NCBI RefSeq assembly: GCF_007752935.1
Contig: NZ_CP036319.1
Coordinates: 3,348,001-3,412,000 of the forward strand
Direction: 5' to 3'
Length of the DNA stretch: 64,000 nucleotides
Source: Crateriforma conspicua
Lineage (GTDB): Bacteria; Planctomycetota; Planctomycetia; Pirellulales; Pirellulaceae
The notes below the pieces were generated by a model. It saw only the letters and a list, made by a program, of their open reading frames with translations, did no database searches and was not told the DNA's origin. How positions within the stretch are numbered: the stretch's first letter is position 1; each line of letters begins with the position of its first letter. Of this stretch, positions 16,754 to 29,072 are shown piece after piece. The position numbers were made by a program, and so were the translations under genes.

Positions 16754-18355
16754 TTAACAGGCCCTCGAATCGACCGGCACCACCAGTTCGGCCGCGGGCT
16801 CTTTGGCCGGCATGATCTTCTTGATCACGTTGCCGTAGATCTTGATCCCCGATCCGATGGTGGCCACCGCCAGCGCGATCACCAGGATGGTATTGAACAG
16901 CAATCGCGGGAACCCACTGCCAACGGCGTCGCCGATGTAGCTGCGTTTGTTGTTCATGATCAAGAACGTCAGGTAAGCGATCGGCAGCATCGTGAAGCAA
17001 ACCGCCGATGCCGCGACCGGGAACCAAATCGGCAACGTCGCCACGACGCCCAGGATGCCGATGGCGGGAGTCAGGGCGAACAATCGGAAACGCTTTTTGG
17101 TTTGTTCCAATCCCAGCATTTCACAGAACGTGAACCCACAAACGACCATGTGAGTGCTGATCGCCCCGCAGGTCATCCCGATCAAACCCAAGTCGAAGAT
17201 CACGCGGCCGGCGTTTTCGCCAAGCACACCACCGAGCGCCTTGGCCGCACCCAGCGGGCGAATCGTTGTGTTGACGACATCCGCGCCGTCGTAAACTCCG
17301 CCGACCTTCATCGCGATGATCACCAGCGAGGTCACCAGCACGAAGGGCAAGAACATCGTCATGCCTAAATCCCAGCGGGCGAGCTTTTTGTGGTGAACGC
17401 CCCAACCCTTTTTCAGCAGCGAGTACGGATACAGGAACGTCATGTTGATACCGACCGCGGCACCAAGCATCCCCAGTACTTGAGTGACCGTGCTGTTGTT
17501 CAGTGAACCATCGACGTTCCACAGGTTCGGGATTCCGTACCAGCCGATGAAGCCTTTGAGGATCTCCCCCGACTCGGCCGCCACGACATCAATTTTGGCG
17601 ACCACCACGATTCCGAACATCACGACGACCAAGGCAATGCAGCCGCGTAGAAACCATTCGTAAATTCGAACGCCTTTGGAATCACCGCCGTAGTTGAACG
17701 TGGTCACGATGTTGATGCAGAGGATCAAAATCCCGATCCCGAAACTGATCGCCAAGCCGGCTGGGGTGAATCCCAGTCCCAAGGGCGTGCTTTCGCTGGT
17801 GACCTTGCTAAGGTTCGCTTTGGCCTGGTCAATGACCGCGGGATCATTCGTCTTCATCGCCTCGTCGACGACACTGCTGGCCGCGGTGATCTCCGGCGGG
17901 ATGCTGACGATTTCCTGCAACGCACCCAGGTCACGCGCCGCACTGGCGGCCAGACCATATTGCGGAAAGTGCCAAATGATCGACGACATGATCGTGCCCA
18001 GTGCCCACAGGACGACCAGCCATTTTCCGATCTCGCGTCCGAACGATTTGTAGGGTCGTTCACCCGTGGTCAAAACCACGTTGCTGAGTGCACCGAGCAT
18101 CATGACGCCCAAGAACATCGCAACCGGCTGGACCCACAACAGCTTGTATCCAAACGATGCACCGGCGATCACCGATGCCGCGGCACTGCCGGCGCCCAAT
18201 GTCATGGCACTTTGCAGCAACCCGGGGCCGGTGCGTTTGATGTAGCCCAACGCCGAAGATGCAAAGGGCAGCCCGTTGAGACGTTCGAGCTCAGCGATCT
18301 CAGCTTTCATTTCTTCCGAAACGGCTGCTTGGGATGTGCTTGCTTGTTCTGACAT
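16754..18355 (-). CDS. Nramp-related transporter lacking the canonical metal-site motifs
   Basis: The protein has 533 residues with about 11-12 membrane helices and a charged N-terminal tail. The region GYIKRTGPGLLQSAMTLGAG corresponds to Nramp helix 1. Where Mn/Fe-type Nramps carry DPGN it reads LGAGSAA, and the helix 6 MPH motif is absent (VGINMTFLYPYSL). It therefore belongs to the wider Nramp-related group rather than to classical MntH, and the substrate cannot be read from the sequence. A soluble loop of about 60 residues (about 145-205) interrupts the helices. It stands alone, with an AGGA in the leader about ten bases from the ATG. Confidence 0.78.
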   Translation of the reverse strand: MSEQASTSQAAVSEEMKAEIAELERLNGLPFASSALGYIKRTGPGLLQSAMTLGAGSAAASVIAGASFGYKLLWVQPVAMFLGVMMLGALSNVVLTTGERPYKSFGREIGKWLVVLWALGTIMSSIIWHFPQYGLAASAARDLGALQEIVSIPPEITAASSVVDEAMKTNDPAVIDQAKANLSKVTSESTPLGLGFTPAGLAISFGIGILILCINIVTTFNYGGDSKGVRIYEWFLRGCIALVVVMFGIVVVAKIDVVAAESGEILKGFIGWYGIPNLWNVDGSLNNSTVTQVLGMLGAAVGINMTFLYPYSLLKKGWGVHHKKLARWDLGMTMFLPFVLVTSLVIIAMKVGGVYDGADVVNTTIRPLGAAKALGGVLGENAGRVIFDLGLIGMTCGAISTHMVVCGFTFCEMLGLEQTKKRFRLFALTPAIGILGVVATLPIWFPVAASAVCFTMLPIAYLTFLIMNNKRSYIGDAVGSGFPRLLFNTILVIALAVATIGSGIKIYGNVIKKIMPAKEPAAELVVPVDSRAC

Positions 18356-18906
18356 TGCTGAGTCCTGAGGGGGGCTGTCAACACAGGGGGGAATGGGGGC
18401 AACGCGCAGAGGACATCGATCGAAGCACCGCCTAACGCACCGCGAGGGATCGACAGAATATCAGACGCTGTGGGCCGACGAAACTAGCAGGAAAGGTTCA
18501 GCGGGGGCGCAAAGATCATCCACCCAAACACAACGACGCGCCCGAGTGGTTTGCATGTCTGGGAAAGCTTGCAAGCCGGACCTTCCGCTATGCGGCTTGC
18601 GGTGCGGCCGGTGTTGGCATTGTTCCATTGCGATTCAGCCAGAAGAATCGCGATCCGGCCAACAGAATTCCGACGACGATGGTCGACGGTTCACCCCCGG
18701 GCATGGCGCCGCCGCAGCACCGTCATTCGTCAAATCGTGCCAACATGTCGCACGTCGCAAAAACGTGCCGAATGGTCCGTCATTTCGAGCTAGGGTTTTC
18801 CTGTCGGACACAGCGATCAACGATGCGGGGGCGTCGTTGATCGATGGAAGGCACCAACGATCCGGCGACCCATCTTTTCTGAACGTCTTTTTCGGGGCAC
18901 CCAATC
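18356..18906. other. Non-coding stretch upstream of the Nramp-related gene
   Basis: No convincing gene, RNA or repeat was recognised. The left part should hold the promoter of the leftward transporter. A short minus-strand frame near 18595-18705 encodes a C-terminus-like peptide but has a stop just upstream. Confidence 0.4.
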
Positions 18907-19185
18907 ATGCGGATGACGCTGTTCAGCTTCGTCGTTTGTTTGACCGGTTTACTTGTCGCATCGGGCCTGTCGGGGCAAAGCGAACCTGCTGGAAAGTTGC
19001 GACTGCGGCCAGTCAACGTCGCCACCAATGGCGGCGACGTCGGGAAAGAATTGCGTTTCAACGATTCGCGACTCACCCAGCGAACCGCCGGACGCTTAGA
19101 CAGATCGCCGGCCCACAACGCGGATCGGTTGCCGGCCCGCGAAACGACCGGCCATGCCGATCACACGTCTTTTTCGCCCAGGTAG
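18907..19185 (+). CDS. Possible small secreted protein
   Basis: The protein would have 92 residues. The N-terminus is a well-formed signal peptide ([20 protein letters not shown]), followed by an Arg/Asn-rich hydrophilic region with no recognised domain. The gene would converge on trxB and overlap its 3' end by 25 bases. Ribosome binding is weak (GGGGCACC upstream). The signal peptide is the only reason to list it; the C-terminal part, where it overlaps trxB, may be read-through. Confidence 0.35.
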   Translation: MRMTLFSFVVCLTGLLVASGLSGQSEPAGKLRLRPVNVATNGGDVGKELRFNDSRLTQRTAGRLDRSPAHNADRLPARETTGHADHTSFSPR

Positions 19186-20234
19186 CGTTCGGCGTCCAAT
19201 GCGGCCATGCACCCGGTGCCGGCTGATGTGATCGCTTGACGGTAATAATCGTCGGCAACGTCACCGGCGGCGAATACCCCGTCGACTTCGGTGTTGGTCC
19301 GGAACGGTTTGGTCCACTGCAGATAGCCTTCGTCGTTCATCTTCAGGGCGTCTTTCAGGAACGCCGTGTTGGGCGTGTGGCCGATCGCCAAGAACAATCC
19401 GCCGACGTCCAAGTTTTCCGTTTCGTCATCCACGGTGCTCTTCAGCCGCAACGCGTTGACTTGGTTGCCGTCACCCAAGACTTCGTCGACGACACGGTTC
19501 CACTTGATTTCGATGTTGGGGTGATTCATCGCGCGGTCTTGCATCACCTTGCTGGCGCGCATTTCGTCGCGACGGATGATCATGTAGATCGTCGCGGCGT
19601 TCTTCAGGTTGGCCAGATACGTGGCCTCTTCCACCGCGGAATCACCACCGCCGACGACGGCCAACGGCTTGCTGCGATAGATCGGCAAAGCGCCGTCACA
19701 GACCGCACACGCGCTGACGCCTTTGTTCTTGTAGGCTTCTTCGCTGGGCAGACCCAGGTAATTCGCACGCGCGCCGGTCGCCACGATCACGGTGTGCGTC
19801 TTCACCGATTCGCCGCTGCCGGTGTGCAGCGTGTGGACGCCGCCGCTGTTGAAATCCACGCCGACAATGTCATCGGAAACGACTTTGGTGCCGAAATTCA
19901 GCGCCTGTTGTTTCATCAACTCCATCAGCTCGACGCCTTGGACGGCGTAGTGTGGCTGGCCGTCTTTTTCGTGACCTTGGGGGACCATGGGCAAGTTGTA
20001 ATGCCGGTCCTTGTCGACGGCGGATTCGACGAATGCACGGATGTTGCCGGCCGGAAAGCCCGCAAAGTTTTCGACTTCCGTCGTGTATGCCAACTGGCCC
20101 AGCGGGATCATTTCCGGCTTGACCGTTCCCTCGTACAAGACCGGATTCAGGTTGGCGCGGGCGGCGTAGATGGCGGCCGACCAGCCGGCCGGTCCGCTGC
20201 CGATGATGATGGTTTTTTCGATGGAGTCAGCCAT
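19161..20234 (-). CDS. trxB: Thioredoxin reductase (FAD/NADPH)
   Basis: The protein has 357 residues from the ATG at 20234, which has GAGGAAAG about nine bases upstream; an in-frame GTG at 20252 overlaps that site. It reduces thioredoxin with NADPH. The FAD-binding [16 protein letters not shown] is at the N-terminus. The redox pair is CAVC in [11 protein letters not shown], the NADPH-binding loop is [12 protein letters not shown], and the second FAD motif is [18 protein letters not shown]. Compared with ordinary TrxB of about 320 residues there is an insertion of about 30 residues after GFPAG ([19 protein letters not shown] and onward). The active site is CAVC rather than the common CATC. Confidence 0.92.
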   Translation of the reverse strand: MADSIEKTIIIGSGPAGWSAAIYAARANLNPVLYEGTVKPEMIPLGQLAYTTEVENFAGFPAGNIRAFVESAVDKDRHYNLPMVPQGHEKDGQPHYAVQGVELMELMKQQALNFGTKVVSDDIVGVDFNSGGVHTLHTGSGESVKTHTVIVATGARANYLGLPSEEAYKNKGVSACAVCDGALPIYRSKPLAVVGGGDSAVEEATYLANLKNAATIYMIIRRDEMRASKVMQDRAMNHPNIEIKWNRVVDEVLGDGNQVNALRLKSTVDDETENLDVGGLFLAIGHTPNTAFLKDALKMNDEGYLQWTKPFRTNTEVDGVFAAGDVADDYYRQAITSAGTGCMAALDAERYLGEKDV

Positions 20235-20645
20235 GGATCTGTCTTTCCTCACAGAAGGTGAATGCTGGTGTCGTTGTCGGATCGTTCGTGTCGCTGGAAG
20301 GCCATCGACGAAGGCGTCATCATGGCAATGGCCAAATGAACCGGATGAGTGCCAAGCGGAGCCGCGTCAATCAAAACGCCCGTCATGCCGAGACGGCATT
20401 TTTGGGAATCGGGCAAGCCGAAATTTGCCCGCCGGGGCTCCGCAGCGCCGTGTGCGTCCGGTTCGGCAGCGTTAGTATAGGTGGCCACCAATATCCGCCC
20501 CAGGGGCGACCATTGCCCGGATTTCTGGCGTCAAATTCGGATCCGTTTTCCGGCACCGCCTGACCTTTTGGCGTGGTGAAAACCGTCCGACGCGTTTGCC
20601 GCGACGATCCGCCCGGTCGCCAACCCTTTGCCGTTATCATCGCCC
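20235..20645. other. Non-coding region between the divergent trxB and cstA genes
   Basis: This holds the promoters of both genes. A perfect 7-bp stem, CGGGCAA at 20410-20416 with TTGCCCG at 20425-20431, has no T-run and could be an operator. No gene was seen. Confidence 0.45.
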
Positions 20646-22514
<1,869 letters not shown>

Positions 22515-22587
22515 ACGCACAACAACGTCGACCGATGCGTCGATTCACGATCCGCCGTTTTCCGCCCAAACCCGTTCAGTCTGCGTC

Positions 22588-23559
22588 ATGCGTTGTCTTT
22601 CCGGTATCCAGCCGACCGGTCGTCCCCACTGGGGCAACTATTTCGGAGCCATCCGCCAGTACATCGATCTGCAAGAGGACAACGAAGGCTTTTACTTCAT
22701 CGCCGACCTGCACGCGCTGACGACGGTCCGCCAAGCCGATGCGCTTCGTGAAAACACGATCAACGCGGCGTTGGACTTGTTGGCGTTGGGACTGGACCCG
22801 AAAAAAGCGACGCTGTTTGTACAGTCGCAGGTGCCCGAGGTCAGCGAATTGTGCTGGATCCTGATGACCGGCACACCGATGGGCCTGTTGGAACGATGCC
22901 ATGCCTATAAAGACAAAAAGGCAAAAGGGCTGGCGGCCGACGCGGGGCTGTTCAACTACCCCGTGTTGATGGCGGCCGACATTTTGGCCTACGACAGCCA
23001 GCTGGTGCCCGTCGGCCAGGACCAAATCCAGCACATCGAAGTCACCCGTGATTTGGCCCAGGCGTTCAACCATCACTTCGGCGAAACGTTCGTCATCCCC
23101 AAAGCCCAGACGCTGGTCCATGGCGCCAAAGTGCCCGGGACCGACGGGGAAAAAATGAGCAAGAGTTACGACAACACGCTGCCGCTGTTCGGCGAAGTGA
23201 AAAGGATCCGCAAACAGATCATGCGGATCACGACCGACAGTCGCCCGATGGAAGACGCCAAAGAACCCGAAGGCGATCACCTGTTTCAACTGTTCCAGTT
23301 GTTTGCCGAACAAGAACAGATCGACGAAATGGCGGCGATGTATCGTCGCGGCGGCTTTGGATACGGGGAAGTCAAAAAAGCGGTGGCCGAAGCCAGCGAA
23401 GCCTACTTTGCCGACGCACGGCAGCGCCGCGCGGAACTAGAATCGAACTTGGACTATGTCCACGAAGTCCTTCGCGATGGTGCCCGGCGGGCCCGCGAAG
23501 CGGCCGCGTTGGTGCTGAGCCGGGCGAAGAAGAATTGCGGGCTGCAGGAATCGGTTTGA
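22588..23559 (+). CDS. trpS: Tryptophanyl-tRNA synthetase
   Basis: The protein has 323 residues. It is a class I synthetase that charges tRNA(Trp). It begins [20 protein letters not shown], the HIGH-type signature, and contains the second signature [10 protein letters not shown]. Other TrpRS marks are LLMTGTPMG-like tRNA/adenylate-site sequence and [15 protein letters not shown]. The length fits bacterial TrpRS. The start is the first ATG of the family alignment, although no strong ribosome binding site precedes it. acpS follows after about 100 bases. Confidence 0.95.
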   Translation: MRCLSGIQPTGRPHWGNYFGAIRQYIDLQEDNEGFYFIADLHALTTVRQADALRENTINAALDLLALGLDPKKATLFVQSQVPEVSELCWILMTGTPMGLLERCHAYKDKKAKGLAADAGLFNYPVLMAADILAYDSQLVPVGQDQIQHIEVTRDLAQAFNHHFGETFVIPKAQTLVHGAKVPGTDGEKMSKSYDNTLPLFGEVKRIRKQIMRITTDSRPMEDAKEPEGDHLFQLFQLFAEQEQIDEMAAMYRRGGFGYGEVKKAVAEASEAYFADARQRRAELESNLDYVHEVLRDGARRAREAAALVLSRAKKNCGLQESV

Positions 23560-23656
23560 CGTTTCCGGCGACGCAATCGGATCGCTGCGGTTCGGTCGTG
23601 TTGCGGCCCACTGACCTTTGGCCCCGCCGGTCTGCTTACAAAGGATGCGACGGGCG

Positions 23657-24040
23657 ATGGCCACCCTTGGGATCGGTACCACGATTGTGGAATGTGTCCG
23701 GATCGCCAACATGATCGACCGACACGGTGAACAGTTTTTGTTGCGGGTGTACACGGGATCGGAAATCGATCGCTGCGTGGAATCGGCTCAAGCGTCACAG
23801 ATGTTCGCCAGCCGCTGGGCAGCCAAGGAGGCGACGTTGAAGGCGATGAATTGTTACCGCCAACAAATCATGTGGACGGACATCGAGGTCGTCGTGGATC
23901 GAGCGACCGGGCCGTCGATCAGCCTGTATGGTCGGGCTCAACAGTGGGCCGAAATGCACGGCATCGAAACGCTGCACGTCAGTCTGGCGGCCTGTCGGAC
24001 TCATGCCACCGCCTACGTCGTGGCGACCGACGAAGATTAG
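23657..24040 (+). CDS. acpS: Holo-acyl-carrier-protein synthase with an altered metal site
   Basis: The protein has 127 residues from the ATG at 23657, with AAGGA at 23641-23645. It should transfer phosphopantetheine from CoA to acyl carrier protein. The family is clear from GIGTTIVECVRIANMI, FLLRVYTGSEI and the helix FASRWAAKEATLKAM with its conserved Glu. However, the Asp of the usual GTDIVE motif, which binds Mg, is threonine here (T9, codon 23681-23683), and the C-terminal VS-I/L-S/T-H motif reads VSLAAC. A divergent planctomycete form or reduced activity are both possible. No other phosphopantetheinyl transferase is seen in the window. Confidence 0.85.
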   Translation: MATLGIGTTIVECVRIANMIDRHGEQFLLRVYTGSEIDRCVESAQASQMFASRWAAKEATLKAMNCYRQQIMWTDIEVVVDRATGPSISLYGRAQQWAEMHGIETLHVSLAACRTHATAYVVATDED

Positions 24041-24276
24041 ACGAGCCTCCGCGAGCGAAATCGATCGGCGACTCTGCCTTGCTCTTCTCCAGATCGCCCC
24101 ACCCCCAACACCACCCGTCACCCGCCTACCCGCCACCCGCCTACCTCCACCAGCCCGGTGCTTCAAACCGTCGCACGGTGTGCAGGTGTGCGTCAGCGTC
24201 AATTGTCGGTTCGCCGGTCGGGTGGTTACACTCGGGGGCCGCTATTCTCCGATCTCCGCCGACTCAGGTTTTTCGC

Positions 24277-25473
<1,197 letters not shown>

Positions 25474-25624
25474 TTCGCTTCAATGCGAATCCCTGTGAAC
25501 AGATTTTGCGGTCTCGGATCGTATGTCTGTCATTGAACGATTTTGCGTCGGGGCTCCATCCGGCGCATGATGCCCCCACCCCACCTTGCTTCCCACCCCA
25601 TCTTTCCCGACGGGTCTTGGATCC

Positions 25625-28261
25625 ATGATGCGCATTTTGCTGGCTGCCTTTTTCGCGGTGTCTTTCGCCGCCACGTCGATCGGTCTTGCCGAAGATCGCC
25701 CCAACGTTTTGTTGATCCTGGTGGACGACCTAAAGCCGGCGATCGGCGCGTTCGGCAACGAAACGGCCCAGACGCCGAATCTGGACGATCTGACACGTCG
25801 GGGCATGCGTTTCGACGCCGCGTATTGCAACCAAGCCGTTTGTGCACCGTCACGGTTCACGTTGATGCTGGGATCGCACAGCACGTCCACGGGGCTGTAC
25901 GGGCTGGGCAATCGGTTGCGTGAATCGGATCCCGATGCGGTAACGATGCCCCAGCATTTTGCCGCAAACGGGTATCGCACCGAATCGTTGGGCAAGGTCT
26001 TTCACATCGGACACGGGAACATCGGTGATCCCGAATCGTTCCAGGTGCCGCACTTCAAAGAAAAAGTGATCGAATACGCCGATCCGGCCAGCACCGATGG
26101 CGGCAATCTGACTCGCGAAGAAGCCTTCTTTACCAACCAGAAACTAGGCGAAATTAAATCACTGCCTCGCGGTGCCGCCTATGAATCACCCGACGTCGCC
26201 GACACCGCCTATGCCGACGGACGCGTCGCCGAGGAAACCATTCGGCGATTGGAAGCCGCCAAGAAGCGACGGCAAACCGAGGGCACACCGTTCTTCATCG
26301 CCGCCGGTTTCGCACGACCGCACCTGCCGTTTTCGGCTCCGAAAAAGTACTGGGACCTGTACGATCCGGCCGAGTTGCCCATGCCGGAAAATGAGCAGTT
26401 ACCGCAAGGTGCACCGGAGGTGGCCGGCAAACGCGGCGGTGAAATCAGCAATTACAAGCCGGTACCGGAAGAGCGTGAGGCGTCGTACAGCGATGATTTG
26501 AAACGGAATCTGATTCACGGTTATTACGCGGCGACCAGTTTTGTCGACGCACAAATCGGTAAAGTCGTCCAAGCGGTCGACCGACTAGGCTTGGACGACA
26601 ACACGATCATCGTGCTGTGGGGCGATCATGGTTTCCACTTGGGCGATTTGGGCATTTGGACCAAGCACACCAATTTTGAACAAGCCAATCGGATTCCCAT
26701 CGTGATTGTCGCGCCGGGAGTCGCGGAGCCGGGATCGTCCACCGGTCAATTGACCGAGACGGTCGACATTTATCCGACGCTGGCGGAACTGGCCGGCTTG
26801 CCGAAACCCACCGGTCCACAGCCGATCGACGGTGTCAGCTTGGTGCCGGTGTTGAAAGACCGCGATGCGCGTGTTCGCGATCACGCTTACCATGCGTACC
26901 CCAAAAAAATGATGGGACGCGCGATTCGGACCGATCGTTATCGCCTGGTCCAGTGGAAACGAATCGGGGCACCCGACTTGGACGCGGAATACGAACTTTA
27001 CGATTACCAATCGGATCCGCTGGAAACGAAAAACTTGGCCGCGGACATGCCGCAAGTGGTGCGTCGCTTGTCGGCGATTCTGGCAACGTACCCACAGGCT
27101 GTTCCGCGAGCGGGAACGAAATCTGCCGCCGGTAAAAAGAAGAACGGCAAGGGGCAAGCCAAGCCAAAGGCCGCCGCGGTGGACGCCCAATCGTCCACCA
27201 TCGCCGGTCGCTGGTCAGCCAAGCGTGCGAACAATTGGTACCGCCAAATCGATTGGCCGCTGGGCGCCAACTTCGTCCCGTCCACCGCGATCAACCAACT
27301 GGAAATGTGGCAGGAAGCCACCTTCGATCCGGACACGATCGACCGCGAACTGGGCTATGCCGAAAAGATCGGTATGAACACGATGCGGGTGTTCTTGCAC
27401 GACATCCCTTGGCGAACCGATGCCGAAGGGTTCTTTCGCCGTGTCGACCGATATCTGGAGATCGCCGATTCGCACGGCATCCGCACGATGTTCGTTTTCT
27501 TTGACGGCGTCTGGCATCCGAACCCTGTCGCGGGTTTACAGCCACAACCGGTGCCAGGCGTGCACAATTCCGGCTGGGTCCAATCGCCCGGCCGAACGAT
27601 CTTGGACGATCCCGCCGGGCAGGACGCGCTCAAGCCCTACGTGCAATCGGTGCTGCGTCGCTACGCCGACGATTCACGTGTGCTGGTCTGGGACTTGTTC
27701 AACGAACCGGACAACGGCAACGGAAACTCCTATGGCCTGGCCGGCCAGAACCTGGAACTGAATCCGGACGTGAAACGACGGCGGGCTCATGAGTTGTTGG
27801 AAAAGACGTTTCGCTGGGCCCGCGAGGTCAATCCGTCACAACCGCTGACGGTCGGACTTTGGACCGGCGATTACGTGAACAAGCCACGTCCGATCGACCG
27901 CTTGGTGTTGGACAACAACGACGTCCATTCGTTTCACACTTACGGAGGACCGCAGACGGCGCGTCGCAAAATGGAGGATCTGTTGGCTTTGGGGCGACCT
28001 TTGTTGTGCACCGAATACATGGCGCGTGGCAACAACAGCACCTTCGCCGGCGTGTTGCCGATCCTGAACGAATTGAAGGTGGGGGCGTACAACTGGGGTT
28101 TCGTCAACGGCCGATCGCAGACGATCTATCCCTGGGATTCTTGGCAAGCCGCCTACACGTCGATTCCGGATCCTTGGTTTCACGACATCTTTCACACCGA
28201 CGGTCGTGCCTATGATTCGGCCGAAACGGACCTGATCCGCCGTCTGAGCGAATCGAAATAG
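25625..28261 (+). CDS. Secreted sulfatase fused to a clan GH-A-like glycoside hydrolase
   Basis: The protein has 878 residues from the ATG at 25625 (or the next ATG at 25628) with a signal peptide (MMRILLAAFFAVSFAATSIG). Residues about 25-490 are a type I sulfatase of the iduronate-2-sulfatase-like branch. The formylglycine cysteine is C73 in VCAPSRF, with LLILVDDLK and WGDHGFHLGDLGIW for metal binding. A Lys/Ala-rich linker (GKKKNGKGQAKPKAAA) follows. Residues about 545-878 form a TIM-barrel hydrolase resembling GH5-type enzymes: acid/base E694 in DLFNEPDN and probable nucleophile E797 in CTEYMARG. The fusion suggests one polypeptide that removes sulfate and cleaves a nearby bond in a sulfated glycan. 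The substrate cannot be read from sequence. Confidence 0.9.
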   Translation: MMRILLAAFFAVSFAATSIGLAEDRPNVLLILVDDLKPAIGAFGNETAQTPNLDDLTRRGMRFDAAYCNQAVCAPSRFTLMLGSHSTSTGLYGLGNRLRESDPDAVTMPQHFAANGYRTESLGKVFHIGHGNIGDPESFQVPHFKEKVIEYADPASTDGGNLTREEAFFTNQKLGEIKSLPRGAAYESPDVADTAYADGRVAEETIRRLEAAKKRRQTEGTPFFIAAGFARPHLPFSAPKKYWDLYDPAELPMPENEQLPQGAPEVAGKRGGEISNYKPVPEEREASYSDDLKRNLIHGYYAATSFVDAQIGKVVQAVDRLGLDDNTIIVLWGDHGFHLGDLGIWTKHTNFEQANRIPIVIVAPGVAEPGSSTGQLTETVDIYPTLAELAGLPKPTGPQPIDGVSLVPVLKDRDARVRDHAYHAYPKKMMGRAIRTDRYRLVQWKRIGAPDLDAEYELYDYQSDPLETKNLAADMPQVVRRLSAILATYPQAVPRAGTKSAAGKKKNGKGQAKPKAAAVDAQSSTIAGRWSAKRANNWYRQIDWPLGANFVPSTAINQLEMWQEATFDPDTIDRELGYAEKIGMNTMRVFLHDIPWRTDAEGFFRRVDRYLEIADSHGIRTMFVFFDGVWHPNPVAGLQPQPVPGVHNSGWVQSPGRTILDDPAGQDALKPYVQSVLRRYADDSRVLVWDLFNEPDNGNGNSYGLAGQNLELNPDVKRRRAHELLEKTFRWAREVNPSQPLTVGLWTGDYVNKPRPIDRLVLDNNDVHSFHTYGGPQTARRKMEDLLALGRPLLCTEYMARGNNSTFAGVLPILNELKVGAYNWGFVNGRSQTIYPWDSWQAAYTSIPDPWFHDIFHTDGRAYDSAETDLIRRLSESK

Positions 28262-28364
28262 TCGTTTTCGTTCGGGTTTTCGGATAAATCGGGCTTTCGC
28301 GTTGGGTGGTGAACTTCGTATCACGCCAGACGCACTTGCCGGCTTTCCCGACCCGAGCTTCACG

Positions 28365-29072
28365 ATGAAACGACCGCGATTCCGTTTGTTTGATGCCCAT
28401 CAAATCCTGAAACGCCTGACACCCATGGTGTGCTTGGCCGTTTTCGCTTCCGTGACGTTGACGTCCACCCAGTGTGGTTGCCTGGGAATCGCCGCCAACC
28501 TGATGCACGCGGTGGGAGCCGACAAAATTCCGCCGGAATACGAAAACTACAAAGACCTGAAAGACAAACGGATTGCCGTCGTCACGCTGACCGAAGCCAG
28601 CCGGTACAGCAACGATACCGCCAGCCGTTTCTTGAGCCGCCAGGTCGGGCAAATCTTGACCAGCGAACTGAAAGACTTGCGTCTGGTTCGCGAAGACGAA
28701 GTGCAACAGTGGCGTGACGAAAACGGCTTTGACAACATGGAATTTGCTCAGTTGGGCGAAGACCTGAAAGCTGATCGTGTGTTGGTGGTCGACGTGACGA
28801 ATCTTTCGCTGCGTGACGGCCAGAGTCTGTATCGCGGCCAGTGCAGCGCGACGGTCGAATTGATCGATCCCGCCGACGGCAGTTTGTTGTTTTCCCGAGA
28901 CATCGATGAGTTCACGTATCCGGAGAACGCCGGCCAGCATGTCAGCGAAACGACGGAAACGAAGTTTGAAAAGCTGTACCTGTCCGTTCTGGCGGCTCGC
29001 GTCGGCCGACTGTTCCACCCGTATGATTTCGGCGAAACCGTCGCCCTGGACGGCATGATCGCCAGCCAGTGA
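28365..29072 (+). CDS. Putative exported lipoprotein of a planctomycete family
   Basis: The protein has 235 residues from the ATG at 28365; the frame opens at 28302 but the extra residues have no signal-like order. The N-terminus is basic, then hydrophobic (MVCLAVFASVTLTSTQCGCLG). The cysteines after STQ could be a non-standard lipobox. The mature part starts with a KIPPEYENYKDLKDKRIAVV segment and has an alpha/beta fold like GNA1162/TolB-N type periplasmic lipoproteins (ILTSELKDLRLVREDEVQQW, LKADRVLVVDVTNLSL). Function is unknown. It follows the sulfatase fusion on the same strand by about 100 bases and ends at the repeat tract. Confidence 0.7.
   Translation: MKRPRFRLFDAHQILKRLTPMVCLAVFASVTLTSTQCGCLGIAANLMHAVGADKIPPEYENYKDLKDKRIAVVTLTEASRYSNDTASRFLSRQVGQILTSELKDLRLVREDEVQQWRDENGFDNMEFAQLGEDLKADRVLVVDVTNLSLRDGQSLYRGQCSATVELIDPADGSLLFSRDIDEFTYPENAGQHVSETTETKFEKLYLSVLAARVGRLFHPYDFGETVALDGMIASQ

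Noticed and set aside
18594-18704. PEP-CTERM-like C-terminus on the minus strand (GGEPSTIVVGILLAG)
   Set aside because: The frame has a stop codon just upstream of an ATG, the hydrophobic part is too short, and no gene body precedes it.
23851-24276. N-terminal extension of galactokinase by 142 codons
   Set aside because: It runs through acpS in another frame and is not like any kinase sequence; the family begins at the ATG at 24277.
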